64,000 nt of DNA from Chromobacterium sphagni. Lineage in GTDB: Bacteria > Pseudomonadota > Gammaproteobacteria > Burkholderiales > Chromobacteriaceae. The DNA is taken from the NCBI RefSeq assembly GCF_001855555.1, contig NZ_MKCT01000017.1, positions 434,001 to 498,000 of the forward strand, in the 5' to 3' direction. The notes beneath the pieces are model-generated. The model did not search any database. It was not told the DNA's origin and saw nothing but the letters and a program-made list of their open reading frames with translations. The first letter of the stretch is position 1. Every line of letters begins with the position of its first letter. The translations under genes and the position numbers were made by a program. This document shows, piece after piece, positions 38,146-48,228 of the stretch.

Positions 38146-38170
38146 CAGCCAGGCGTTTCATGTGTGGAGC

Positions 38171-38196
38171 AAGCCGCCCTTTCGCAGGGCGGTTTT
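38171..38196 (+). terminator. terminator after htpG
   Basis: GCCGCCCT, TTCGC, AGGGCGG, TTTTTT. Confidence 0.85.
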
Positions 38197-38266
38197 TTAT
38201 TGCCATTGTCCTACAGGTAAGACTTCCCGGTACTGATCCAAGGAAGATGAGATAAGCGAGACGAGA

Positions 38267-38840
38267 GTGCTGCCCGGCGTGTATCCATCCCTGTGCTACG
38301 ACGATGCGGTGGCGGCGATGGAATGGCTGGAGCGGGCGTTCGGTTTCGAGCGCCGCTTTGCGGTGATCGAGGATGGCCGGGTGCATCATTCGGAACTGAG
38401 CCTGGGCAACGCGGTGATCATGGTGTCCAGCCCCCAGCCGGAGCGGCAATGGGGCGGCGCGGGCGGCCTGCCCGGGCTGGCGCAGGCCTTGTTGATTCAC
38501 GTGGCGGACCCGTACGCGGATTAGGAGCGCGCCAGGGCACAGGGCGCCGAGATCGTGCGAACGCGGGTGGCTGGAGTTTGTAGTGGCCGGCATCAGCACC
38601 AGCAACTCCGTCTATGCGACGGTGCGGATGACCGGCAATCAGGGTTTCTCCGTTCATCTGGCCTAGGACGGCTGCTTCGCCTTCGACAAGATCGATTGGC
38701 AGGGCAAGCCGCGCGGCGCGGAAGAGGCGCATGCGATGAGCCTGGCCAATTTGCACGGCGAGTACTGCCGGGTGTGCGCCAGCGCCGATGTATTGGCGGC
38801 GCTTGGTAATAATGCCGATCAAGCGCGGTCGCAAGCGACA
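38267..38840 (+). pseudogene. decayed VOC (glyoxalase-like) gene
   Basis: The first 85 residues (LPGVYPSLCYDDAVAAMEWL, FGFERRFAVIEDGRVHHSEL, GNAVIMVSS) are a clear VOC-superfamily N-terminus. A TAG at 38522 interrupts the frame, the frame continues as ERARAQGAEIVRTR, then loses similarity. A second coding-like stretch with an internal stop follows in another frame (SVYATVRMTGNQGFSVHLA, then DGCFAFDKIDWQGKPRGAEE). Two or more disabling changes, so no functional product is expected. Confidence 0.75.
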
Positions 38841-38878
38841 TGATCAGGCGCTAAGATGCGCCATTCTAGCTGATTGTC

Positions 38879-40360
38879 ATGATCATCATGTTGAAACTGA
38901 CTGTTTCCCACGATTTCGCTGGCGGCGCCGGGCAAGCGCTGGCGCCGCAGGCTTTGATCGACGAGTTGAGACTGCTGTCCGGCCTGAATGTCGCCGAGGA
39001 GGCGGAAAAACTGTTGTCGCTGCTGATCAGGTTGGAGGACCGTCCGATGAGCCTGGCCGATCGCCAGGCCGGCTTGCGCATCCTCAATGACGCTTGTTGC
39101 GTTTTGCAGCGGCGCGGCGATGCGGCGGGAGGCTGCCACGGCGCCGCCTTGCGCCGGCTGTGGCGGCGTCTGCACGAGGACTGCAAGTTGCTGGCGCGGG
39201 CCGGCAGCGGGCAGTCGTTCGGCCTGTTTGGCAACAGCAAGCCGCAGCAGGAGGCGCTGGCGCTGGCCATGTCCAGTGGCTGGCACCTGCTGCGTGTCCA
39301 CACTCTGAGCTATGCCCCCTTGTTTGCCGGCTTCTGGCTGGATTGCCACCAGCTGTTTGCCGAGGTGAGGGGCCGCGGCTGGGAGCACCGTGCTCCGGGC
39401 GGAGACCAGGTGGCGCTGGGCGCCTGGTACCGGCGCTTGCTGCTGTTGGGGATGAGTTCCAGCAATCGTTTGGACCCCTTGCGCCAGCGCCTGCTGCTGG
39501 ACTGGACCGGCGAGCATGGCCAGGCATTGCGGCTGGAGGCGCTGGCGCGCCGGCCGGACGAGGTTCCCTGTTGGTTGGTGATGGCTGATGCCGACAGTCC
39601 CGGGCGGTTTGCCGATGCCCAGGCGGACGCCGGGGGCCTGGGGTGGCTGGCGGATGCCTCTCCCGTGCTGGATCGATTGCGGGAGCGCGCCCGCGGTCGG
39701 CAGCGGCAAATGACCGCCGCCGAGTGGCAGATGCTGGCGCGGCTGGAGGTGGAGTGGCGCAGCCCGCCGCAACGCAAGCATCACCGGCTTAATCAACGCA
39801 ATGGCCAGCGCGTGATGCTGTTGGCGGGTTTCGAATGCTGCTGGCGTCTGGCGCGGGCCGGCTCGCCGCCGGATGACGCCGAACCGGCCCAGCTGCTGCT
39901 GGCGAACCTCAGCGCTTCCGGCATGCGTTTGTGCGGCGATTTCGGCCGCCAGGCGGTGCAGGCGGGAGCCATCGTGATGTTCAAGCGGCATGGCTTTGGC
40001 TGGCAGTTGGGCCTGGTGCGCTGGATCAGCCTGCCCGGCGGCGCGGAGCCGGCCGAGTGCGGTGTCGAGTTTGTCGGCAAGCGGCCGCTGGCGGTGGAGG
40101 CGGCGGCGCAGACCAGCCATCCGGATGGCGTGATGGAAAAGGGCTTGCTGTTGTACGGCGAGCGCCAGTTTCGTCAGCGCGGGGTGTTGGTGCTGGCGGG
40201 CAGGCAATACCAGGCGCTGCGGCAGTTCACGCTGCGCGGAGACGACGGCGGATGGCTGGTGCGGGCGCAACGGCTGCTGCAGCAGACCAGTCTGTGCCAG
40301 CTAATGGATGTCAGGCTGGTCGAGGCGGCGGAGTCGGCGGGATCCGCCGCCTCATCATGA
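38879..40360 (+). CDS. hypothetical protein with PilZ-like C-terminal region
   Basis: 493 aa; a second ATG three codons in is equally possible. The N-terminal half is helical (LIDELRLLSGLNVAEEAEKL, CCVLQRRGDAAGGC), the centre is leucine-rich, and residues from about 325 on (LLANLSASGMRLCGDFGRQA, VMFKRHGFGWQLGLVRWIS, CGVEFVG) look like a PilZ-type beta barrel. The RxxxR arginine motif for c-di-GMP is not evident, so ligand binding is doubtful. No signal peptide. Its 3' end overlaps the convergent lipoprotein gene by 6 bases. Confidence 0.6.
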   Translation: MIIMLKLTVSHDFAGGAGQALAPQALIDELRLLSGLNVAEEAEKLLSLLIRLEDRPMSLADRQAGLRILNDACCVLQRRGDAAGGCHGAALRRLWRRLHEDCKLLARAGSGQSFGLFGNSKPQQEALALAMSSGWHLLRVHTLSYAPLFAGFWLDCHQLFAEVRGRGWEHRAPGGDQVALGAWYRRLLLLGMSSSNRLDPLRQRLLLDWTGEHGQALRLEALARRPDEVPCWLVMADADSPGRFADAQADAGGLGWLADASPVLDRLRERARGRQRQMTAAEWQMLARLEVEWRSPPQRKHHRLNQRNGQRVMLLAGFECCWRLARAGSPPDDAEPAQLLLANLSASGMRLCGDFGRQAVQAGAIVMFKRHGFGWQLGLVRWISLPGGAEPAECGVEFVGKRPLAVEAAAQTSHPDGVMEKGLLLYGERQFRQRGVLVLAGRQYQALRQFTLRGDDGGWLVRAQRLLQQTSLCQLMDVRLVEAAESAGSAASS

Positions 40361-40783
40361 CCAGATCCTCCTCCGGTGCGGATGGCATGCCTGGCTGTCC
40401 GCGCTGCGGGGATGGCAATGGATGCTGATGATCCTGCCGTTGGCGAGGTCGGCCTGGACGGTGAACGCGATGTCTTCGCTTGCCAGGCCCAGCGGCTTGC
40501 GCTGGACGCCCATCAGGCGGAAACGGTAACGGCGCTCGTCTAGGCTGTCATCATCGGCGGCAAGGCGCAGCGGATCCTGGTAGCCCAGCTCTTTCTCTAT
40601 GATGCGCCGGCTGACTTCTTCGATTTCCCGTTTGCGCCAGAAGTGGCGGTTGTCCGCTCCGGTTTTGCGTGGCGGGCCGGCGGAGGCTTCGGTTGCTGAC
40701 GGCGCGGAGCCGGCATTGCAGCCGGCAAGCAGGCCCAGCATCAACAGCAGACTGGGCAGGAGAGGCGGTTTGGGTAGCGGCAC
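40355..40783 (-). CDS. putative lipoprotein
   Basis: 142 aa with a lipoprotein signal (LLLMLGLLAGC, lipobox LAGC at about residue 22). The mature part has a basic helical segment (NRHFWRKREIEEVSRRIIEK) and a possible beta region (RRYRFRLMGVQRKPLGLASE), ending in a histidine/cysteine-rich tail. No family recognised. Convergent with the PilZ-like gene and divergent from scpA, so it is expressed on its own. Probably anchored in a membrane; function unknown. Confidence 0.65.
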   Translation of the reverse strand: MPLPKPPLLPSLLLMLGLLAGCNAGSAPSATEASAGPPRKTGADNRHFWRKREIEEVSRRIIEKELGYQDPLRLAADDDSLDERRYRFRLMGVQRKPLGLASEDIAFTVQADLANGRIISIHCHPRSADSQACHPHRRRIWS

Positions 40784-40874
40784 GCTGGCGTTGTCTGAGG
40801 AAAAGCCTGTTTGTGCGCCGCGGCCGGCAAAAGTTCAACCGCCGCGCCGGCGGCGAACTGGTATCCTTGTCGGC

Positions 40875-41723
40875 ATGAATGCCGCGCCAGATACGCCACG
40901 TCCCGATTCCCTCGCCGATTTCCAGCTGACCGCGCCCGAGCTGCCGCCCAGCGTGCCGATTGCCCATGTGTTCGGCCAGCCGGTGCTGGAGGTGCCGCAG
41001 GACCTGTTCATTCCGCCCGATGCGCTGCAAGTGATCCTGGAGAGCTTCGAAGGGCCACTTGACCTGTTGCTCTACCTGATCCGCAAGCAGAATCTCGACG
41101 TGCTCAACATCCCAATGGCGGCCATCACCGTTCAGTACATGTCCTACATCGACGTGATGCAGCAGGGCCGGCTGGAACTGGCGGCGGAATATTTACTGAT
41201 GGCGGCGCTGCTGATCGAGATCAAGTCGCGGCTGTTGCTGCCGCGACCGCAATTGGACGAGGACGGCGAGCCGGATGACCCGCGCGCCGAACTGGTGCGC
41301 CGTTTGCTGGAGTACGAGCAGATGAAGTTGGCGGCGCTGGAGCTGGACAGGATTCCGCAGGCCGACCGCGATTTCGCCTGGCTGGCGGTGCTGGTGGAGC
41401 AGTCGGCCGAGCAGCGGCTGCCCGATGTCAGCGCCGGCGACCTGCGCCAGGCCTGGATGGCCATCCTGTCGCGCGCCAAACATCACCGCCATCACAAGGT
41501 GGAAAAGGACGAGCTGTCGGTGCGCGAACAGATGAGCTGGATTCTGCGTTATCTGGACGGCCGCGAGTATGTGCCGTTTGAGGAGTTGTTCGACATCGCC
41601 AAGGGCGTGGCCCATCTGGTGGTCAACTTTATCGCCGTGCTGGAGCTGGTGAAAGAAGGCCTGGTCAAGGTGAGCCAGGACGCGCCTTATCAGCCGATCT
41701 ATGTGCGGATCGCGCTGGCATGA
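40875..41723 (+). CDS. scpA: segregation and condensation protein A
   Basis: 282 aa from the ATG at 40875. After a variable N-terminal region of about 45 residues, the ScpA kleisin domain begins (ILESFEGPLDLLLYLIRKQN, LDVLNIPMAAITVQYMSYID, EYLLMAALLIEIKSRLLLPR), with the C-terminal winged helix (FEELFDIAKGVAHLVVNFIA, ELVKEGLVKVSQDAPYQPIY). It binds SMC and ScpB to organise chromosomes. scpB does not follow; instead a nitrilase-family gene overlaps it (ATGA). Confidence 0.95.
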   Translation: MNAAPDTPRPDSLADFQLTAPELPPSVPIAHVFGQPVLEVPQDLFIPPDALQVILESFEGPLDLLLYLIRKQNLDVLNIPMAAITVQYMSYIDVMQQGRLELAAEYLLMAALLIEIKSRLLLPRPQLDEDGEPDDPRAELVRRLLEYEQMKLAALELDRIPQADRDFAWLAVLVEQSAEQRLPDVSAGDLRQAWMAILSRAKHHRHHKVEKDELSVREQMSWILRYLDGREYVPFEELFDIAKGVAHLVVNFIAVLELVKEGLVKVSQDAPYQPIYVRIALA

Positions 41724-42529
41724 GCCAGTTCCTGCAATTGGCGCTGGCGCAATGCGGTCCGCCGCGCGATGCCGGACAGCTGCCGGCCGCGCTGGAGCGC
41801 CTGTGCGCGCAGGCTGCGCGACAGGGCGCTGAGCTGTTGCTGCTGCCGGAGCTGTGGCCCATAGCCTACGACAGCGCCAGAATGACGGCCGCTCATGCCT
41901 GGGACGACAGCCATCCGGTGCTGGCGCAATTGCCGCGGCTGGCGCGCCGCCATGGTCTGGCGTTGGGCTTCACCTATCTGGCCGTTTGCGATGGCCGACT
42001 GCGCAACCGCTTGCGGCTGCACGGCGCCGATGGCGGCATAGCCTTTGACTACGACAAGGTCCATATCTGCAACTTCACCGGCGGCACCGAGACGGCGCTG
42101 CAGCCGGGCGGGTGTTTTCCCTGCGCCGATCTGCTGCTGCGGGGGCAGACCGTGCGCGTCGGCGCGATGATCTGTTTCGACCGGGAGTTTCCGGAAGCCG
42201 CCCGGACGTTGATGAAGCAGGGCGCCGAACTGATCCTGGTGCCGAATGCCTGCCCTATGCTCAGCGACGCGGAGCTGGGCGACGCCAGGCTGCAACAGCT
42301 GCGCGGACGGGCGTTGGAAAACCGCTGCGCCATCGCCTTGTGCAACTATCCGGCGCCGCTGCATGACGGCGGCAGCTGTCTGATCGACGCGGCAGGACGC
42401 ATCCAGGCGCAGGCCGATGAGCGGGAGCAACTGCTGCCGGCGCGGCTGGATTTGACCGGGCTGAGGCGGTGGCGGCGGGAGCAGGACGAGGTGTGGGGCC
42501 TGGCTGCGTTGCGGCCGCAGTGCTATTGA
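41720..42529 (+). CDS. carbon-nitrogen hydrolase (nitrilase superfamily)
   Basis: 269 aa. The Glu-Lys-Cys triad of the superfamily is visible: E in LLLLPELWPI, K in YDKVHICNF, C in MICFDREFPE. Length suits an omega-amidase- or N-carbamoyl-type member. The substrate cannot be told from sequence. Its start overlaps the scpA stop by 4 bases, so it is co-translated with scpA although the two functions are unrelated. Confidence 0.9.
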   Translation: MSQFLQLALAQCGPPRDAGQLPAALERLCAQAARQGAELLLLPELWPIAYDSARMTAAHAWDDSHPVLAQLPRLARRHGLALGFTYLAVCDGRLRNRLRLHGADGGIAFDYDKVHICNFTGGTETALQPGGCFPCADLLLRGQTVRVGAMICFDREFPEAARTLMKQGAELILVPNACPMLSDAELGDARLQQLRGRALENRCAIALCNYPAPLHDGGSCLIDAAGRIQAQADEREQLLPARLDLTGLRRWRREQDEVWGLAALRPQCY

Positions 42530-42634
42530 GAGTTGCCATCCACTTGGGTTGAAGCTTGCCGGCGCGCGGGATGCGCCTCGCTCCATGCCGATGGTATGAT
42601 TTGCTGCTTGGCCGACACAATGGAGCGAGGACGG

Positions 42635-43102
42635 ATGGCAGGTCATCAGATGGAGGTGGAATGGCGGCGCGGCGAGCAGGATTTTCTCGACCGCCGCTAC
42701 AGCCGGCGCCATGTGTGGCGTTTTGACGGCGGCTCCGAGGTGGCGGGCTCTTCGTCGCCGAATGTGGTGCGCGCGCCGTATTCCGACCCGGCGGCGGTGG
42801 ACCCGGAGGAGGCGTTCATCGCCTCGCTGTCCAGCTGCCACATGCTGTGGTTTCTCGATCTGGCCGCGCGCCAGGGGCTGGTGGTCGACTACTATCAGGA
42901 CCTGGCCGAGGGCGAAATGGCCAGGAACGAAGCCGGAAAGTTCTGGATCAGCCGGGTGACGCTGCGGCCGCTGGCGCGGTTTTGCGGCGAACGCGCGCCC
43001 AGCCTGGCCGAAATCGAGGCGCTGCACCATGCCGCCCATGAAGAATGCTTCATCGCCCTGTCGGTGAAGTCCGAAGTGCTGTGCCAGCCGCGGCTGGCCT
43101 GA
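42635..43102 (+). CDS. OsmC-family peroxiredoxin-like protein
   Basis: 155 aa from the ATG at 42635 (GAGGA upstream; an earlier in-frame ATG at 42620 lacks one). Residues about 45-75 (SPNVVRAPYSDPAAVDPEEA, then SLSSCHMLWFLDLAA) include the first catalytic cysteine of OsmC/Ohr; HEECFIALSVKSEV supplies the second near the end. These enzymes reduce organic hydroperoxides. Leads a row of redox-type genes with the next two. Confidence 0.88.
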   Translation: MAGHQMEVEWRRGEQDFLDRRYSRRHVWRFDGGSEVAGSSSPNVVRAPYSDPAAVDPEEAFIASLSSCHMLWFLDLAARQGLVVDYYQDLAEGEMARNEAGKFWISRVTLRPLARFCGERAPSLAEIEALHHAAHEECFIALSVKSEVLCQPRLA

Positions 43103-43127
43103 TAATCATTTTTTTGGAGTGCATCCC

Positions 43128-43589
43128 ATGCGAAAATTTTTGATCTTGCTGTCGCTGCTGCTGTCCACCGCCGCGCTGGCGGCGCCCAAGCCCTACGACG
43201 AAAACGCCAACGCCAAGGCCGAGCTGCGGCAGACGCTGCAGGCGGCCAGGCAGAACCATCTGCCGGTGCTGCTGATCCTGGGAGCCAACTGGTGCGAGGA
43301 TTGCCGCGCGCTGGATACGGCGCTGAAAAGCGGCAAAAGCGCCGAATTGATCTCCCGCGCCTTCAAGGTGGTGAAAGTGGATGTCGGCAATTTCGATCAT
43401 AACCTGGACATCGACGCCGCCTATGGCCATCCGATAGCCAAGGGCATCCCGGCGGCGGTGGTGCTGTCGCCGGACAACCAGGTGATCTACGCCACTCGCG
43501 CCGGAGAATTGGCCGACGCGCGACGGATGAGCGAAACCGGCATCTACGAGTTTTTCGAGCGGGTCAGCCGCGAGACTGCCAAGCAGTAA
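43128..43589 (+). CDS. secreted thioredoxin-like protein
   Basis: 153 aa from the ATG at 43128, signal peptide MRKFLILLSLLLSTAALAA. The mature domain is thioredoxin-like with the active site WCEDC (ILGANWCEDCRALD) and the cis-proline region GIPAAVVLSPD. Lies 25 bases after the OsmC-like gene. Probably a periplasmic thiol-disulphide enzyme; direction (reductase or oxidase) is not evident from the CEDC motif. Confidence 0.85.
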   Translation: MRKFLILLSLLLSTAALAAPKPYDENANAKAELRQTLQAARQNHLPVLLILGANWCEDCRALDTALKSGKSAELISRAFKVVKVDVGNFDHNLDIDAAYGHPIAKGIPAAVVLSPDNQVIYATRAGELADARRMSETGIYEFFERVSRETAKQ

Positions 43590-43593
43590 GACA

Positions 43594-43998
43594 GTGGCGT
43601 TTGACGACTGTTTCCGTCTTAGCGCCCATGTGGTGATCACCGACGCGGCCGGGGCGGTGCTGTTGCTGAAGGCCACGTATGGGTCGCTGGACTGGGGGCT
43701 GCCCGGCGGCGCGCTGGAGCCTGGCGAAACCATACACGAGTGCATCGCGCGCGAGTGCCGCGAGGAATTGGGCTGCGATGTGGCCGTCGCGTATCTGAGC
43801 GGCGTCTACTACCACCGCGCCTATAACTCCCAGGCCTTCATCTTTCGTTGCAGCCTGCCGGACCACGCCGCATTGCGGCTCAGCGACGAGCATTCGGCGT
43901 TCCGCTATTTCGCTCTGGACGAACTGGGCCGCGTGCAGCGGCGGCGGGTGGACGACTGCCTGTCTTTCCAGGGCGTGGTCGCCAGCGTCTGCTTTTGA
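43594..43998 (+). CDS. Nudix hydrolase
   Basis: 134 aa from a GTG at 43594, 4 bases after the thioredoxin-like gene. The Nudix box GX5EX7REUXEEXGU is complete (GGALEPGETIHECIAREC, then REELG), preceded by LDWGLPGG. It hydrolyses a nucleoside diphosphate-linked compound; substrate unknown. Convergent with uppP, with only 5 bases between the two stops. Confidence 0.9.
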   Translation: MAFDDCFRLSAHVVITDAAGAVLLLKATYGSLDWGLPGGALEPGETIHECIARECREELGCDVAVAYLSGVYYHRAYNSQAFIFRCSLPDHAALRLSDEHSAFRYFALDELGRVQRRRVDDCLSFQGVVASVCF

Positions 43999-44003
43999 CC
44001 GGC

Positions 44004-44828
44004 TCACGCGCTCCAGTCGACCAAGCCGCTCCACCAGCTGCCCAGCACCAGCAGTCCGAAACCGATGCGGTACCAGGCGAAGGCGATGAAGCTGTGGCTG
44101 GCGATGAAGCGCAGCAGCGCGCGGATGGCGAGGAAGGCGAAGACGAAAGAGGCGATGAAGCCTACGGCGAATACGCCGATGTCGTCGGCGCTCAGCGCCG
44201 CGCGGTGCTTGTACAGGCTGTAGAGCGAGGCCGCTCCCAGCGTGGGAATGCCGAGGAAGAACGAGAACTCGGTGGCGGCCTTGCGCGACAGTCCGAAGAA
44301 CAGACCGCCGATGATGGTGGCGCCTGAGCGGCTGGTGCCGGGAATCAGCGCCAGGCACTGGCACAGACCCACTTTCAGCGCGTCCCTCAGGCTCAGTTGA
44401 TCCACCGTTTCCACCCGCACCGCGTGCTGGCGCTTCTCCGCCCACAGGATGATCAGTCCGCCGACGATGAAGGCTGTCGCCACGCATACTGGGTTGAACA
44501 GCGCGGCCTTGATGCTTTCGGAAAACAGCTTGCCGAGGATGGCCGCCGGGATGAAGGCGATGCTGATGCCCAGCAGAAGGTTGCGCTCCTTGCCGGCCCG
44601 GCCCGCGCCGGCGAGGGTGGATGCTATCTTGCGGCGGTACTCCCATATCACGGCCAGCATCGCGCCCAACTGGATGAAGATCTCGTAGACGTCGCGTTTT
44701 TCCTTGTCGAGGAAGTTCAGCAGATCGCCGGCGAGGATCAGGTGGCCCGTGGAGGAGATGGGCAGGAATTCGGTGATGCCTTCAATCAGCCCCATGATCA
44801 GGGAGTGGAACAGCAGGATGGGGTCCAT
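44004..44828 (-). CDS. uppP: undecaprenyl-diphosphatase (BacA type)
   Basis: 274 aa, integral membrane protein with eight or so hydrophobic segments. The two family motifs are present: GITEFLPISSTGHLIL near the start, and PGTSRSGATIIGGL in the middle, with catalytic Glu, Ser and Arg. It regenerates undecaprenyl phosphate for peptidoglycan synthesis and gives bacitracin tolerance. Confidence 0.96.
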   Translation of the reverse strand: MDPILLFHSLIMGLIEGITEFLPISSTGHLILAGDLLNFLDKEKRDVYEIFIQLGAMLAVIWEYRRKIASTLAGAGRAGKERNLLLGISIAFIPAAILGKLFSESIKAALFNPVCVATAFIVGGLIILWAEKRQHAVRVETVDQLSLRDALKVGLCQCLALIPGTSRSGATIIGGLFFGLSRKAATEFSFFLGIPTLGAASLYSLYKHRAALSADDIGVFAVGFIASFVFAFLAIRALLRFIASHSFIAFAWYRIGFGLLVLGSWWSGLVDWSA

Positions 44829-44925
44829 TGCGCGCTCGCGGAGGTGGAAATGGGCGCGATTATAAAATATTTTGACGGTTGACGTCGGATGGCGGCGGAA
44901 AACGACTGAAATATTGCGTTAAAAA

Positions 44926-44952
44926 CAAGGCCGTGCCCGGGGGCACGGCAAG
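44926..44952 (-). terminator. terminator after the chemoreceptor gene
   Basis: On the minus strand GCCGTGCCC, CCG, GGCACGGC, then TTGTTTTT. Confidence 0.8.
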
Positions 44953-44974
44953 GCTGGATCGAGGAGAGGAAAGC

Positions 44975-46603
44975 CTACAGCCTGAAACGGGTGGTCACGT
45001 TTTGCAGATTGCTGGACAGGGTGCTCAGCTGGCTGGAGGTGGTGGCCAGCTCCTGCACGGTGGCATTGTTTTCCTCGGCCATCCGCGACACTTTCTCCAT
45101 ATCCTGCGCCAGACTCAGGCTGGTGCTGCGCTGTTCGGTCAGCGCGCCGGTGATGCTGTGGATGGTGCGCATGATGGTGTCGGCGCTGTTTTCTATTTCG
45201 CGCATCGAATTGGAGGCCTGCTCGGCGGTGCCGGATACCCCTTCCACGCAGTTGAGGCTCTGTCCCATGCTGTGCACCACCTTGCCGACGCCTTGCTGGA
45301 TCGATCCTATCATGGTGGTGATTTCCTGCGCCGAGGTGGTGGTGCGCTCCGCCAGCTTGCGCACTTCGTCCGCCACCACTGCGAAGCCGCGGCCCATCTC
45401 GCCAGCGCGGGCGGCCTCGATGGCGGCGTTCAGCGCCAGCAGATTGGTCTGGTCGGCCACGTCGCGGATCACCGTGACGATATTGCCGATCTGCTGCACT
45501 TCCTTGGTCAGGCTGTTCATCTGCTTGGAGGTGTCATCGACCGATGTGGTGACGAAGCGGATCTTGCCCACCGATTCCAGCACTTCGGTGCCGCCGCGAT
45601 TGGCCAGCTGGCCGGCGGTCTGCGCCTGCTCCGAGGCCTCGCTGGAGTTGTCGGCCACCTGGTTGATGCTGACGGTCAATTGCTCGATCGAGGCGGCGGC
45701 GGAGGTGGTCGCCTCTGCCTGGGTCTGGGCGCCGTTGGCCACCTGCTGTGCCATGCCGGACAACGCCCGGGCGGAGTCCGATACCTGATGGGCGTTTTCC
45801 TGGATGCTCAGCACCACTTCGCGCAGGCCCTGGCGCATTTCCTGGATGTCGCGGGCGATGCCCATCACTTCGTCGCGGGCCGGCGGAATCGGCTCGGAAA
45901 CGCCTGACAGGTCGCCCTCGCGTATCTGGTGCACGAGCAGGGCGGATTTGCGCAGGGTAGTGGTGATCGTGCCGGAGATCAACAGCGCGACGGCGATGGC
46001 CAGCACCAACGAGACCAGCGCGGTGCCCAGCAGGATGATGATGGCCTGCTGGCTGGATTCAAGCGCGGCGACCATCGAGTTTTCCAGCCGCCTCTGCTGC
46101 CGTTCGCGCAGCGATTGCAGCGCCGCAATGAACGCATTGTTGGCCGGGGCGAAGCGCTTGTCGAGGAATTCGCTGGCGGCGTCGATCTGGTGGTTGCGCA
46201 TCAGCGCATAAATCGGGTCGAACAGCGGGCGTTGCTGGTTTTGGGCATCGCGGACCTTGGCGAATAGGGCGCGGCCTTCCGGTTGCGCCAGCAGCGGTTC
46301 CATTTTGTCCAGATCGGCCTGGTTGCCGGCGCGTATGGCGTCGACATTGCGGATGTGGCGTTCCGCGGTTTGCGGATCGCGGGCGAGCACGCCGTCGCGG
46401 ACTTCGCGGCTGATGTTGAGCAGATTCAGCGAAATTTGCTGCGCCAGCACGATCTTGGGGTAACGGTCCTCGCGGATCTCGCGGATATTGTCCTGGATGG
46501 TATGCAGTTTGTTGTAAGCGACGAAGACGACCCCGCAAAGCAGCAGGATCAGCAGGGCGAAGCCGCCCAGGAGTTTTTGCCTGACGGTAAGCAGGTGCAG
46601 CAT
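44975..46603 (-). CDS. methyl-accepting chemotaxis protein
   Basis: 542 aa. TM1 about 8-30 ([17 protein letters not shown]), a periplasmic four-helix-bundle sensor (about 31-185, [20 protein letters not shown]), TM2 about 188-212 ([20 protein letters not shown]), a HAMP domain, and the cytoplasmic signalling tip ([34 protein letters not shown]). No CheR-binding pentapeptide at the C-terminus. Ligand unknown. Single gene with its own terminator. Confidence 0.95.
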   Translation of the reverse strand: MLHLLTVRQKLLGGFALLILLLCGVVFVAYNKLHTIQDNIREIREDRYPKIVLAQQISLNLLNISREVRDGVLARDPQTAERHIRNVDAIRAGNQADLDKMEPLLAQPEGRALFAKVRDAQNQQRPLFDPIYALMRNHQIDAASEFLDKRFAPANNAFIAALQSLRERQQRRLENSMVAALESSQQAIIILLGTALVSLVLAIAVALLISGTITTTLRKSALLVHQIREGDLSGVSEPIPPARDEVMGIARDIQEMRQGLREVVLSIQENAHQVSDSARALSGMAQQVANGAQTQAEATTSAAASIEQLTVSINQVADNSSEASEQAQTAGQLANRGGTEVLESVGKIRFVTTSVDDTSKQMNSLTKEVQQIGNIVTVIRDVADQTNLLALNAAIEAARAGEMGRGFAVVADEVRKLAERTTTSAQEITTMIGSIQQGVGKVVHSMGQSLNCVEGVSGTAEQASNSMREIENSADTIMRTIHSITGALTEQRSTSLSLAQDMEKVSRMAEENNATVQELATTSSQLSTLSSNLQNVTTRFRL

Positions 46604-46739
46604 GCGTATCTCCTGGATGGTATTGCGGGTCTACATATAAATAGTTCTAGTTCATGAAATAGTGGAAATTCATACGCATAAATGCGTACCCAGCCGGATG
46701 GACGGCGGGACTGGGCCGGCAGAGCCGGCCCGCCGCCGT

Positions 46740-48158
46740 TCAGGCCAGCGAGGCCTGCAGGCTGGCGGCGTAATCCGCCACCTGTTGCAGCAGTTGCTGT
46801 TGGACTGAGGGCAGATCGGCGGCCTGCAAGGCCGACAACTCGTCCTGGAAGGCCGGGGCGGAGCGCTCCAGCCGGGCGCGGCACCATTGCCGCCAGCGGT
46901 TTTGCTCTTCGCCAGACAAGGTTGTCGGGAAATTGCGGGCGCGGTAGCGGAACAGCAGTTCCGCCAGTTGCGGGTCTTCGAACAGGCCCATTTCTCCGGC
47001 CAGCTGCAGCGCCGACAGCCGGCGCATTTTCTGCAGCGCTTTCCTGTCGTTGTTGGAGACGAAGCCGCCATACAGGTTTTCATCGACGTCCTGCGGCGCG
47101 CCGGCTTCGCGCTGGTAGACGCTGCGCCATAACGACGAGAGCTCGGGCAGCGCGCGCGCCGTTTCGGCATGGCGGGCGACGGCATCCAGATCCAGGCTCC
47201 AGTGCGCGGCGCGCTCCGCGCTCAGCACCTTGAGATTAGCCACCACGAACGGCGACTTGTTGATGTGTATGGTCTTGATCGGCAGCCTCTCCACGCCCGC
47301 CGGCAGATCTTCGCCGCGGCTGAACATGCGCTGGCGGATGACGTCGGCGCTCAGGCCGCGCAACTGCGCCGGGTTGTGCGTCAGGTCCCAGACGATGACT
47401 TCGTTGGCATTGGTCGGGTGGGCCGCCAGCGGCCAGACCATGGCCAGATTGCCGCGCTCCACGCCGTACATGCCGGAGATGTGCAGCACCGGCTTGGGAT
47501 CGTGCAGCGACAGTTGCACCTTGACCGCGTCTTTCTTGCGCAGGGTCAGATAGTAGTCGAACAGCTTGGGCTGCTTGTCGCGGATCAGGCGGGCCAGCGC
47601 GATGGTGGCGCGCACGTCGGACAGCGCGTCGTGGGCCGATTCGTGAGCCAGACCATTGGCCGCCGACAGGTGCTCCAGCTTGAAGCTGGTTCTGCCGTCC
47701 TCATGCTTGGGCCAGACGATGCCGTCCGGGCGCAGCGCGTAGGTGGCGCGCACCAGGTCCAGCAGATCCCAGCGGCCGCAATGGTTCTGCCATTCGCGGG
47801 CGTAGGGATCGATCAGATTGCGCCAGAACAGGAAGCGGGTGACTTCGTCGTCGAAGCGCAGCGAATTGTAGCCGACGCCTATGGTGCCGGGGGTGGCCAG
47901 CTCGCGTTCTATCACGCCGGCGAATTCATGCTCGGCCACGCCGCGCTGCTGGCACAGCTGCGGAGTGATGCCGGTGAGCAGGCAGGCCTGCAGCGTGGGA
48001 AGATAGTCGGGCGCCTGCCGGCAGTAGAGCATCACCGGCTCGCCGATCTCGTTGAGTTCGGCGTCGGTGCGGATGCCGGCGAATTGCGAAGGCCTATCCT
48101 GGCGCGGCACTGCGCCGAAGGTTTCGTAGTCGTGCCAGAAGAATGTGTGGTTGGACAT
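46740..48158 (-). CDS. sbcB: exodeoxyribonuclease I
   Basis: 472 aa, about the length of E. coli ExoI. N-terminal DnaQ-like exonuclease motifs: HDYETFGAVPRQDRPSQFAG (Exo I, D and E), GVGYNSLRFDDEVTRFLFWR (Exo II), and HESAHDALSDVRATIALARL (Exo III). The SH3-like and C-terminal ExoI domains follow (KTIHINKSPFVVANLKVLSA). It degrades single-stranded DNA 3'-5' in recombination and mismatch repair. Confidence 0.95.
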   Translation of the reverse strand: MSNHTFFWHDYETFGAVPRQDRPSQFAGIRTDAELNEIGEPVMLYCRQAPDYLPTLQACLLTGITPQLCQQRGVAEHEFAGVIERELATPGTIGVGYNSLRFDDEVTRFLFWRNLIDPYAREWQNHCGRWDLLDLVRATYALRPDGIVWPKHEDGRTSFKLEHLSAANGLAHESAHDALSDVRATIALARLIRDKQPKLFDYYLTLRKKDAVKVQLSLHDPKPVLHISGMYGVERGNLAMVWPLAAHPTNANEVIVWDLTHNPAQLRGLSADVIRQRMFSRGEDLPAGVERLPIKTIHINKSPFVVANLKVLSAERAAHWSLDLDAVARHAETARALPELSSLWRSVYQREAGAPQDVDENLYGGFVSNNDRKALQKMRRLSALQLAGEMGLFEDPQLAELLFRYRARNFPTTLSGEEQNRWRQWCRARLERSAPAFQDELSALQAADLPSVQQQLLQQVADYAASLQASLA

Positions 48159-48228
48159 GGGCTGGGAGGCAAACGTTAGACGCGGCTATTGTCGCATTGG
48201 CCCGCCGCTTGGGCCAGCCGGCCGCGGC